A DNA stretch of 64,000 bases from Erythrobasidium yunnanense. Taxonomy: Eukaryota; Basidiomycota; Cystobasidiomycetes; Erythrobasidiales; Erythrobasidiaceae. Shown here one piece after another: positions 48,495 to 58,437 of this stretch (position 1 is its first letter; the number at the start of each line of letters is the position of its first letter). Location: positions 250,781 through 314,780 of the forward strand of contig BCJC01000008.1 of the NCBI GenBank assembly GCA_001600175.1. The letters are read 5' to 3'. The notes under the pieces are model-generated. The model was given only the letters and a program-made list of their open reading frames with translations, had not been told where the DNA came from and made no database searches. Made by a program: the position numbers and the translations under genes.

Positions 48495-50653
48495 TTATTC
48501 GTCGTCTGTGTTCCAGGATCCACCAGACGAGGTAGAAGCAGCGCGCAGTCTTCCTCCTCGGACCGCATCAGCCGGGGCCAGTCTCTTCTGAGGGGAAGTG
48601 CCAGTCTTGCGGCGAGAAGACATCTTCCTGACTGGCTCATCTGGCGAAGCAGCTGTGCCCGAGTCTTGAGAAGCGTTGTCGTTGTATTCCTCCTCATCCT
48701 CCTCTTCGATAGTATCGAGCTCAGGATCTGAAGTAGAATCGAGCTCCTCGTCACTGTCGTAGTCTTCGTCAAGAAGGTCGTCGCGGGACATGAAGCGCAT
48801 TCCGGCGCTTTCGACACCACGCTTGTCGCAGGTAGAATGCACCATATGCTCGTAGGTCTCGAAGTCTTCATCCGAAATGTCTGCGTGTCCCGTGACGGCG
48901 CCTCCCAGGATCTCTAGCTTAGGGAGGTAGTCGCCCTCGAGTACCTTATTGAGATCCTCCAAGAAGTTGCAGCCGTCCCTGGCGAAGAGTGTGACTTGAA
49001 GATCTCGAACCTCGGGTAGCTCGAAGAGGCCGAACAGTTCTAGCAGAGAAGGTGTCTCCAGAGCAGCCTTGCCGGAAGCCTCTTCTGGCTCAGCATCGTT
49101 GGAGAAATCGGTTATGCCAATCGAAAGCTTGCGTAGCTTGGGTAGATTGACGATCTCTGCTATCTTGATACCAAGCAGAGCTGCGGAAGTGAAGGACAGC
49201 GACAGGGTGTCCAGGTTGGAGGCTAGCTGTGAGATTCTGAAGATCTCGCCTGACAACTCCTGCCAGTCATCGCAGCGAAGGACTGAATAATCGACACTTA
49301 GCTCAACCCCAGCTGTCTCGTACGCTTGCTTGGTGGAAGTGAAAGCCGAGCTGTAGAGAGCCCCGCCTGAGGCAGATGCGCTCCTGACTCTACCCTCGGA
49401 CAGCTTCAGCTGCTTGAGCGAAGGGATCTTGCCAGGAATGTGCGCCAGCTCGCTAGCCAGAGTGTCCTCAGTCTCCAGGTAAAGCTCCTTCAAAGAAGGT
49501 GTAGAGACGGAAATCAGGAAGAGGTCTAAGATGGAGCCTGCACCTAGATGCGTATCCGCCAGCTGCAAATGACTGAGCTTGGGTAGACTGAGAGGCTTGC
49601 CGATGACAGAAGCTTTGTAGTCGACCCCGTCGATGTTCTGCAAGATGATCTTGTGAAGGCTATCGGCTGTACTTTCGATCAAGAGGAGAGCCAACAGATA
49701 ATCTGCAGGATGCTCCACTTGGACGGCACCCCAGGAGAGAGTGAGCTGTCGAAGGGACTTGGGCTCCCAACCCGTAAAATCGCCGGAGCATTCTTTGAGG
49801 CAGAGTTCCTCGAGCTTGGGTGAGTTGACCACCTTCAGGACAGCTTGCTGGCCTGCCTTGATGCGAACACCGTTCAAGCTGAGAGAGCGAACGAAATTGA
49901 CCGGGAAGGCTTCGAGGATTGCGTTGAGCTTGCTCAGAGCTTCCTCATCAGATGCATCCTGGTCAAGGCCGGTTGAGAAAGAGTCGATCCAAAGCTTGAT
50001 GTTATCGACTTTGCCTTCCAGCTTGGAAGCGAGAGTCTTGAGAGCAGGCAGGAACTCACGGCTCCACGAGTTGCCATCAGCACTGTCTACGAGAACGCTA
50101 TCGAGGAGGCTGATCTCGATTTCTGCAGTGCCGATACTCTTGAGGCCATCAATGCACTTGTCGATCCACTCTTGTCTGGCTTCGAACTCGCTAATTTCAT
50201 CGTCCTCCTCGTGTCCATGATTGCAGCCCTCGCCATGCTCATGTTTATGTTCGTGATCGGGAGTCTCGCCTTCGCTGGCACTGTCACCGAGGCTCACGTC
50301 ATCATCATCTTGTGCGCAGAGATCTTCGATGAGCTGGATATTGACGACTTTGACGTGCTGGCCGCGGAGACGAGGCTCAGCGGTAGAGTCCTCCTCGTCA
50401 ACTTCGAAGAGATCGTAGTAGAGATCCTCCAACTCGTCTGCATCTCGCTTAGAGAGATCAAGTTCGTCGAAGAGGGCAGATGAGGCGATACTACCAGCTC
50501 TCTTGTCGACTAGCGACAGAGCTTGAAGCGAGGAGTTGCCTAGATGATCGGCAATACCGTGAATGGCCTCATTAGGTAGAGTTTCGAATGTTGCTGAGGC
50601 ACAATGCATTAGTATATCTTCTTGAGGTGGGCTTCAGATGGCTCACTTGGCAT
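48495..50653 (-). CDS. F-box-like/LRR protein with His-rich acidic loop
   Basis: The start is best placed at the ATG 50651-50653: exon 1 is 7 nt (ATGCCAA), followed by a 53-nt intron (50594-50646) with a GTGAGC donor and a perfect TACTAAT branch site. The ATG at 50609 falls inside that intron. The protein (about 700 residues) then reads TFETLPNEAIHGIADHL with SLQALSLVDKRAGS, an F-box-like motif. Leucine-rich repeats follow (LEELCLKECSGDF, LRQLTLSWGAVQV, LSHLQLADTHLG, LKELYLETEDTL, LKQLKLSEGRVR, LRKLSIGITDFS). An acidic loop near residue 115 holds repeated His (DHEHKHEHGEGCNHGHEE). The C-terminus is acidic, then basic/Ser-rich. F-box proteins pick substrates for SCF ubiquitin ligases; the target is unknown. 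The gene at 50993 is a paralogue. Confidence 0.8.
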
Positions 50654-50992
50654 AGTGCTTATTTGTGTAGCTTTTGCTAAGTAATAGCAGCGTGAGGAGA
50701 AAGAGAGCAGCTACATCGATGTGACATAGCTTTTGAGCAGGGAGGAGACAAAGATTCGGCCAATCAGGACCGCTTTAGTTGCGGTCCGGAATGCGAGCGC
50801 GTGCAGCAGCCGAAATGGCAGAGGTCCGTTGCCGGGCGGTTGGCTTGCATGAGATAGTGATAGCGTGAGAATAGTTCCAGATCAATGCTGAGTAGCAGAC
50901 GCTGCAGCATTGGCAATGCGTAAGCTGGACCGTACTTCAAAGGATGTGGACGGTATCTGAATTCAGCATAGATCCTTCGTTGCGGACCAACG
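50654..50992. other. Intergenic between F-box paralogues, 339 bp
   Basis: Promoter side of the first F-box gene and 3' end of the second, both minus strand. The open frame across 50764-51003 looks like chance. No other feature found. Confidence 0.4.
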
Positions 50993-52847
50993 TCAATCCT
51001 CAATATCTAGCTTGCTAAGACTTGTTCCGAGCGCGCCCTCTTCACTATCAACAATTGTCTCCTCGTCGGTGAAGTTGTCTTCGTCCATCACGGTGATGAA
51101 GCGGACGGACGTAGTATCAGCTGAGACTTCGAATATCGCGCTTTGAATGGAGCTTTCGTGATTTGGACTTGCTTGTAGCTGGTCTTGCAGGATGTGCTCG
51201 CCGGCTACGGTAAGCTTGCTGAATCGGCCTCCGTTGAGAATTGTGATAACCGCCCGCAATGTATCGATCTTATCGCCTGCCGAGACAGAAAGCTTCAGAC
51301 CGCGCAGAAGTGGAGCGTCAATCTTGCCGAGTGCGCGCCCCAAGACATCGGGGTTTCCGCTAGCGGGGACCGTTTCATCATCGACTTCAGATGGCACGAG
51401 CGCGATGAAAAGATGGGTCAGCTGAGGAAGACACAGACGCTGCATGTTCTCGAAACCAGTCGCTGCATTGACAGCTACTCCGAGTGAGAGCGTAACCAGA
51501 TTGTCGGTAACGAGGCCTATGCGGACTAGCTCGTCTTCGAGGTCTAGAACGGTATGGCAGAGCTCGGTTGTATAAGTGACCCGCAGATCAACGCCAGCCT
51601 TGGTGCAGGCACGCTTTGTGGCATGGAAGCCTGGGTTGCTTGGGATAGCTGCATTGTCTGTCTCGCAGCGGAGGAGACCTTGTCCGAGATGAAGGCCTTT
51701 GAGAGTCGGGATTCTTGTCACCACAGCCGATAGATCTGGCGTGAAGATATCCACCATGTCCAGGTCAAGATACTGTAAAACAGGAGCCTTGATAGACGGT
51801 AGCAGAATTGCGAAGAGAGACCCCCGACCGATGTCGCGATCAGCCAGCTCCAAATGTCGAAGCTGAGGAAACTGGACAGGCTTTGACGGCAGCTTCGTCT
51901 TCAGTTTGCATCCCTGGGTGTTGTGCATTGTGATGCGCTCCAAGGTTTGGGAGGAGCTGTTAATGATTCCATATGCTGCCGGTAGTGACTTCTGCATGCT
52001 GCCCTCGCCAATGCATGATATAGAGAGAACCTTAAGACCGCTGAGCCTCCAGGTCGACATGTCGACGAGACACTCGGTAATCTCCAGATCTGTAAGGTTG
52101 ACCAGAGCACCCAGAGCATCTCCCAATGCCGAAGCTGTTCTCTTCGATGAGCCAGACACGCCTGAGAGATGGAGCTTCGATATAAGCGACGCTGGCATGG
52201 CCTGTAGCATCTGCTTAATTCTTGCTGAATTGCCTTTCGCACGATATCGTGATGCATCGTCTTCTTCTAGGCCATCACAGAGCAACTCCAACTTGACTTT
52301 GTTGACCTTACTGGCAGCGATCTGACCGAAACGACCCAATGCAGATAGAAGCGTGACACCGACCGGAGGATCGCTGGTGATGTTGACAGTGAGAGTGAAA
52401 GTCTCTACCGACTTGACAGCAGCCAGAAATTGGATGTAGGCTTCGATGGTGGCTGCAAAGCCGCTTTGTCCGTCTGCATCGGGAACGCCCTCGTCCAGAT
52501 CATTGTCGTCGTCAAGCTCACTGATCTCGCAGGTGAGGAGCTTGAAGTGATGACCGTGCAAGCGTGCGTTGTTCCCTTTGAGCAGGGTTTGTCGGATATC
52601 GTCCAGATCTTCGGGAGTATGAGTGGATAGATCGAATGAGGCGAAGAGGAGTGGAGTGACGAGGTTGGAGAATCGCTTGTTGGTGAGAGATATCGCTTTA
52701 AGAGAGGGCAGCGTGAGGTGTCCGAAGATGGCTCGCAGAGCGTCATCGTTGAGAGCGTCCAGGCTCGCTGCTGCACGACGGTCAGCTTTACAGCAGAATC
52801 ATCATCATATGACGAATAACTTACAGTCGTTGTTTGCAGTTGCTTCC
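50993..52847 (-). CDS. F-box-like/LRR protein, tandem paralogue
   Basis: Exon 1 begins at the ATG 52845-52847 (MEATANND) and ends at a GTAAGT donor. The second exon starts after the acceptor near 52772 and gives LDALNDDALRAIFGHLTLPS and LKAISLTNKRFSNLVTPLLF, a clear F-box-like motif. LRR segments follow: LTDLEITECLVDM, LKVLSISCIGEGS, LRHLELADRDIGRGS, LQYLDLDMVDIF, LKGLHLGQGLLR and LTHLFIALVPSEV. Total about 585 residues. It parallels the neighbour in layout: an intron right after a tiny first exon, the ELADRDIGRGS / QLADTHLGAGS repeat, and the TRIPTLKGLHL / GKIPSLKQLKL repeat. The two are tandem duplicates that have diverged far. This copy lacks the His-rich loop. The acidic C-terminus (DEDNFTDEETIVDSEEG) is shared in character. 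Substrate unknown. Confidence 0.8.
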
Positions 52848-53132
52848 ATAATTGCTGTAATAAAGTCGCGGAAGTCGAAAGATCAGCGGAGCGGTCATAT
52901 CAGAGCGCTCTTGCGGAGCAGCGCCGATTAGTCAGTATACAATAGGTACCCTTTCATTAGCTCATGACATGCATGAACCTCGTCTAACTGCTAAAGCGGG
53001 TACATTAAGATAATTGCAGCAGTCATGGCTTGCTAGAGCCGAAGTATCGCAAGCCCGCCAGACTTTTGGCCATGTGGAGGTACATGTCACCTTGAAGCTC
53101 GGTCGGGCGTAGCCAATGACCAGACAGACAGC

Positions 53133-54962
53133 CTACGCGATCACTTTCGCGCCGGACGTGATGGATCCCCAACCTATCAACCTCCAGTGATTGGCAAGTC
53201 TGCGAGATCTGAGCTCCCAATTGAACGTCAGCATCGCCCTGTAGCTTTGGAGTATCAAGCGGGACCCACAGCGCGACTTTTTCGCCAATTTCGGTACACG
53301 CCGGCGAGATGAGTGTGATTTTCGCCAGATCAGCTTTGACAGACGTGACTCTTCCTCCTGTAGATGTCGATCCAATGTTGACCATGAGTACTTCTCCCTT
53401 TGTGAGTTTCGCAACCTTGGCTTGCTTCTTGTCGTCCGTCTTGACTCCTAGTAGACGTCGTAGTAGGAAGAAGTTGATTTCGAGCTCGATGTAGATAGCT
53501 GGAAGTGTGCCGACTGCGCCCAAGACTTGGCCAACCAGACGATCGGCTCGACATAGTTGAGGACTGGAGGCGCGAGTCAGCAGAAGCAGAAGAAGGGCCG
53601 AATAATTGACATACTCGATCTTGGTTCCTACACCAATAAGACCTCCTGGTACTGCGAACTCCAGATTGTTCTTCTCGGCGAAAAGTGTCGAGATCCTTGA
53701 GAAGATAGGTTGGCAGACTGTCTTTCCTTGTTCGTCTTTCGTAATGATACCCGGACGAATCTCAATCTCCTGTCCTAGCTTCAATACTCCTGTCAGAATA
53801 GATCCTCCAGCTACACCTCCCTTCAGATCGTCGACTTCTGCACCAGGCTTGTTGACGTCGAAGGATCGGATAACTATCAGTCTTGCAGGCGACATGAAGT
53901 CTCGTGTAGGTACGGGAATCTTCTTGACAATATACTCGATGACAGCGTTGATGTTGTACCGCAGCTGAGCGGAAACTGGAACAATTGGTGCGTTATCTGC
54001 AACCGTGCCTGTAGAAGCCGCTTAGCAGACGAAGACGACTGAAAAGCAAATGTACAAACCTTTCACAAAGCTTAGGATCTGTTGGTGGTGCTCTTCTGCT
54101 TGCGCTTCTCGAATCAAGTCGACTTTGTTTCTATATTCGCAAACCGGTCAGAGCATTCTTATCCGACCGAGCACACTCACTGTAGAATGATGATATGTTG
54201 CAGCTTCATGATTTCGATAGCGGCCAAGTGCTCTGACGTTTGCGGTTGCGGGCAAGTTTCGTTTCCTGCGACAAGCAAGAGAGCTGCATCCATAACGGCG
54301 GCACCGTTAAGCATGGTAGCCATGAGAATGTCGTGACCAGGACAATCGACGAAGGAGACATGTCGTAGCAGCTTCATCGTTCCTCCACATCCTGGAACTT
54401 CGCATGCTGGCGTTGCTTCTTTGTCGGAAGAGTAGGATTTGAAGGATGAAGGGCGTTCGCACTTTGGGTTCGTACATTGATAGATCTACTCGAGCATTGT
54501 AAGACCACTATAGCTGCTTCAGACGTCCTTTTCTGCGAACCTTTGCATTTGCATATCCCAATTTGATTGTGATATTCCTCTCGAGCTCGTTCTTGAATCT
54601 GACTGTCTGGACTCCAGAGATAGCTTTGACTACTGTTGATTTACCGTGTGCTACGTGTCCAATTGTACCTGTACATTTACGGGCAATTGCGAGTCAGCCA
54701 AAAAGGTCGAATTGCCAGGCCAGACGGGCTGAGGCCAGGACAGCGAGCAAGGCTAACCGATGTTGATAGTAGCCTGTTTCTCGATGACTTCTGGACTGAG
54801 CGGGTTGAGCTTTGATACGTCTACGTTGATTTCTGGAATAGGTTCTTCGTCGCCATTCTGCTGGTCGAGCTGCTCGTCGTCGCTGCTGGCATTGCTGGAT
54901 GTTTCGTCGTCGTCGCTGCTCCCTGAGTCTGACGCTGGTGCTCGCTTCGACGCTGGAGCCAT
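53133..54962 (-). CDS. GCD11: Translation initiation factor eIF2 gamma
   Basis: eIF2 gamma is the GTPase core of the eIF2-GTP-initiator tRNA complex. After an acidic/Ser leader ([20 protein letters not shown]) the chain reads [18 protein letters not shown], then the P-loop G-H-V-A-H-G-K-S-T, switch I with [16 protein letters not shown], a zinc-binding Cys set, the [20 protein letters not shown] switch II block and NKVDLI. Domain II includes [11 protein letters not shown] and [20 protein letters not shown]; domain III includes [20 protein letters not shown]. The true C-terminus needs a last intron of about 61 nt (donor GTGGGT after VAL, acceptor before TCTCGC), giving [17 protein letters not shown] and a stop at 53133. 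Reading through that intron would wrongly end at 53023. A further intron lies near 53560-53612. Confidence 0.95.
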
Positions 54963-55083
54963 AATTGCTACTTTTTGGATGGTTTCTGGCAAGATTCATG
55001 CAAGAAGTGCCTTTGCAATCTGGCGACTTCGAATAACAAGCTGATGCAAGAATGATACGTCGGAAGAAGCAGCAAGAAACAAT
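54963..55083. promoter_or_regulatory. 121-bp divergent promoter (eIF2 gamma / PPR-like)
   Basis: The start codons are 121 bp apart, so a translation factor gene and a probable mitochondrial RNA-binding protein share one short promoter. Confidence 0.5.
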
Positions 55084-57492
55084 ATGCAATCCTATGTCCC
55101 TTCATGCCGACGCTGCCTGCGACTGGCTCTGACAATTTCCGCGAAACGCGCACCTTTAAGACGGGCTTCTACGCTCAGAGCAAGTTCGCACGATTGGGAT
55201 GACACTCCAACCACATCCACCTCTTCTTCTTCTACTTCGCGCCGTACTTCCTCGTTCAGCCAGTCATTTCCTTCATCAGGCGTAAGAACTGCAGCAAATC
55301 CTATACGACTGCCAAACTCGCGCAAGGAAGCTCATCATCTTCTATACCAACTCGCAACATTAGATCGCAATGTATTACTGCGAGATATACAGCATACAAC
55401 GGCGCCAGCCTTGGACAGGCTAGTCAGGTTACGGCATTATGCTGGAGCAAGAGAGGTGCTCGAAGCTGTTTTCGTACAAGTCAATAACTCGAAGGAAGCT
55501 CTCTCTGCGAAGGACACCAACCGGTTACTGCTGGCGATCGTCCGTATGGACCCAATAAGGCCTTCGCAAGCTGCCTTGGCTTCCTTACTTCGGTACTTCA
55601 TGAAGAATCTCGTCACTCGTCCAGAAGGTTACGAGGTCGACACCGATACGATCAGGCTACTGCTATCCGTACCAGACTACATCTCGCCCGATCAGATCAC
55701 AGATATATTAGCTTTGGCAAAGCGGAATATGCAGTCAAATTCGGCTCTGAAGCACGATATAGGAATACTGCATTCAATCATGCAGGTGTATGCGCGCCAT
55801 CGCAACTTTCAGATGACAGATATGTGGATGCAGGCGATACAAGCAGCCAAGCAATCAGGCTATACGGCTAGCTACAAGCCTCCAGTAGACATGTCTACAT
55901 CGCGGAAGCGGAAGGGAAAAGCTAGAGAGGAGGGCTTTGTTACACCAAACCCTGATACTATGCTGGCGACGACATATCTCTCCTCATTCGCTTCAACATC
56001 TCAGAGCCCGATGTATGCAGACATAGATTCGATCGATGCTATCTCCTACTTCAACGACATCCTGCGTTCGAAGACTACTTCGGCGGATGAAGCTGGACAC
56101 CCGGGTCAAGCTCGCAAGCTAGACATACACGCTTGGACAGCTGTCATGTCGGCAGCTGCGGCAGACACTACAAATGTGAACGCAGAGTCTCTTCTGATCG
56201 TTCTGAGCAAGCTACTCTCCGACAGTAAGGCCTTCAGCTTTACTTCGTCAGTGTCTAGCTAACACCAGCTTATAGACACGCTGCCCAGCCCGAACATCAT
56301 TACATATACAGTAGTAATGCGAGCGCTCGTATCTCGGGACGAAGCGAAGCTAGCGCTCCTGCTATTCGAGAAGGAAATGCTGCCTCTGGTGCAAGAAGGA
56401 GTACTCGAGCTGGATGCTCGGGCTCTCATGGCTGTTACAGATGCTTGGACTGCCCTTGGTCGTCATGACAATGCTCTTCGTCTATTGCGGTACTTCGGGA
56501 TACAGTCTATTGAAGTTCGTGAGCAGAACATCATATCGAAGCTCTCGCGGACAGATGGGGTAGAAGAGGAGAATTACCTCCCACTACATACTCAACGCTC
56601 GCATAGGACCGACAAAGAGGGCAGTATCAAGGTCGATCGGTATATCGCGCTGCAGCATACAATCCAGCTCGATACCCTGCTGTTGAACAACGTCCTGGCT
56701 TCGCTGGCCCTGGCCGGTCGCTTCAAGGTAGTGTGGCTGCTATACACAGCCATGGAGGCAGTGTACGGGGCTGTGCCCGACGAAGCTACTCTGGCCATAC
56801 TCGGAAAGACAGCAATATCTGTAGAAGCCTGGTCGAAGCGTCGCTTACATCAAGTCGGCCTTCCCTTGAGCTCTGAAGATGTATACTGGCCCGAAGATGA
56901 TACTCTGGAGTCTGATCTTGGCTCCTTCAGCTGGCGGACCAAGAAGCCGCATACTGCTGTGAGACGTATATTCTGGACCATGTTAGAGGGGAACTTTCCG
57001 TATGCAAGCTTGCGAGCACAGAAACTTCCCAAGTCGCCTGCAAGCAGGCTATTCGCGAAGTTCGTTGGTGCTGCGGAAGATACAGGCGGAGATGGCGAAG
57101 ACGTGCAGATGAAGCAACAAACCCACGCGTTGTTGGAACCATCATATCACAAAGAGAGCATCCCATACCCTCATCTATTTCCCACAGCCAGCAATATGCA
57201 TATCTTCGTTGCTCTCCTTGGATACTTTGGCATGGCCTCGGAGATTCCCCTAGCAATGCGATATATGAAGGAACTCGACATCACACCAGCTCGTAAGACG
57301 CTCTGTCTTGCAATGTGGACATATGAAGAGTCGGGGGTCTATGCGAGCCAGATACGACAATTTCACTCTTGGCTTCGTAACTGGTTGGGCGATGCTGCTG
57401 TACCGGAAGATGAAGAGGTGGGCGCTTTCCGGAGGCAGCAATGGGACAACCCGCGTCTTGCGCCTCGCAATAGGGAGCAGCTGGATACATAG
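55084..57492 (+). CDS. Mitochondrial PPR-like helical-repeat protein
   Basis: The N-terminus (MQSYVPSCRRCLRLALTISA, KRAPLRRASTLRASS) is rich in Arg and Ser and lacks acids, as in mitochondrial presequences. The rest is helical with repeat-like pairs: RLVRLRHYAGAREVLEAVF, ILHSIMQVYARHRNFQMTDM, KLDIHAWTAVMSAAA, PNIITYTVVMRALVSRDEAK, LDARALMAVTDAWTALGRHD and LDTLLLNNVLASLALAGRFK. These fit the pentatricopeptide pattern of a 35-residue two-helix unit. PPR proteins bind organelle RNA and guide its processing or translation. One intron (about 56225-56276) joins SD to NTLPSPN in phase. The product is about 785 residues. The specific orthologue was not recognised; a loose TPR-like protein is the alternative. 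Confidence 0.75.
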
Positions 57493-57587
57493 TGTGAACG
57501 GGCGAACATGGTAGAAGGGCGCTTCTATTGCTGCCACCACCCGCCTAGCGAGATCTCCGACACTTCCAATGGCTGTCAGATCATATA

Positions 57588-58307
57588 TCAGCGTTGTAGC
57601 AAGCTTCCTTCGCTAGCTTGACCTACTATCCGCTGTTTGCTGAAAGCTAGCCAATCTGAATCATGAGTTGGCAGGAGACCCATAGTATGGCATTTATACA
57701 GTCCTAGAGCAAGCAGTAGTCCTTGCGACAGAATATGGACGAGTTTCTGCTGGGTGAACGATTGTCGGGCTTGCTTATCAGAGGATGCAGTTTGCTGTTC
57801 CAACGGCTCGAAAGCTGAAGCGACCATGTCAGCGCACTCTCTCACAGTTGAACATGGGACGCACCCTGATTCACACCGGCCATACCGCCCACCGCGCCAG
57901 TGATGAGTTGGAACACGATCATCAAGCTGAAGATCTGGACGCCTCCTCCGCTCATGTAAAGCATGAAGCCTGTCATATCAATGTCAGATACATTCAGGTG
58001 CTTAGCGATGCCACCCGTGCCCTGCATTGGTACGGCCTTAGCTGGACCGATAGCCATATCCCACGCTCTCTGTTGTCGCAGAGACTCGAGAGACTTGTTC
58101 CCAGCTACAGTGACGGTATTTGTCGATGATGCATTACTGCTCTTGCTGTTGCTGACGGCTTTCCGGCTGCTACTGCTGGGTGGTGCGTACCCTGGTGGAT
58201 TCGGGTACTTAGATCTGCGAGCAACTGTCTGTTAGCCAATACAAGCGGTGTTGGCTTTATCTTGCGTACGAGGAGGTCGAGGCTGGCGGGAAAGACCACT
58301 CAGACAT
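57588..58307 (-). CDS. EMC4: ER membrane protein complex subunit 4
   Basis: EMC4 is a small subunit of the ER membrane insertase EMC. The start MSEWSFPPASTSS is followed by an intron best read as GTACGC to an acceptor before ATCTAAG (55 nt, with a GCTAAC branch site), giving SKYPNPPGYAPPSS. The family block is RQQRAWDMAIGPAKAVPMQ, then FMLYMSGGGVQIFSLMIVFQ, which holds the first membrane helix. A third exon gives FEPLEQQTASSDKQ, and QKLVHILSQGLLLALGLYKC with HTMGLLPTHDSDWLAF is the conserved C-terminal hairpin. An optional in-phase intron near the PMQ-GF junction removes residues that orthologues lack. A GC-AG alternative exists for the first intron. The length of about 180-200 residues is normal. 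Confidence 0.9.
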
Positions 58308-58437
58308 AATGGAGAACGTGTCGGGTGAATGATAAGAGAAATCGAAATTGCTTCGACAGCTATTACAACATGGGGTGCATGCCAGATGCTACTCGCATAC
58401 CGCAAGACGGGTGCGATCTACTAAACTTTTCTGTACT

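Noticed and set aside
53023-53132. Extended C-terminus of eIF2 gamma ending at 53023
   Set aside because: It arises only by reading through the last intron. The spliced form restores the conserved family ending.
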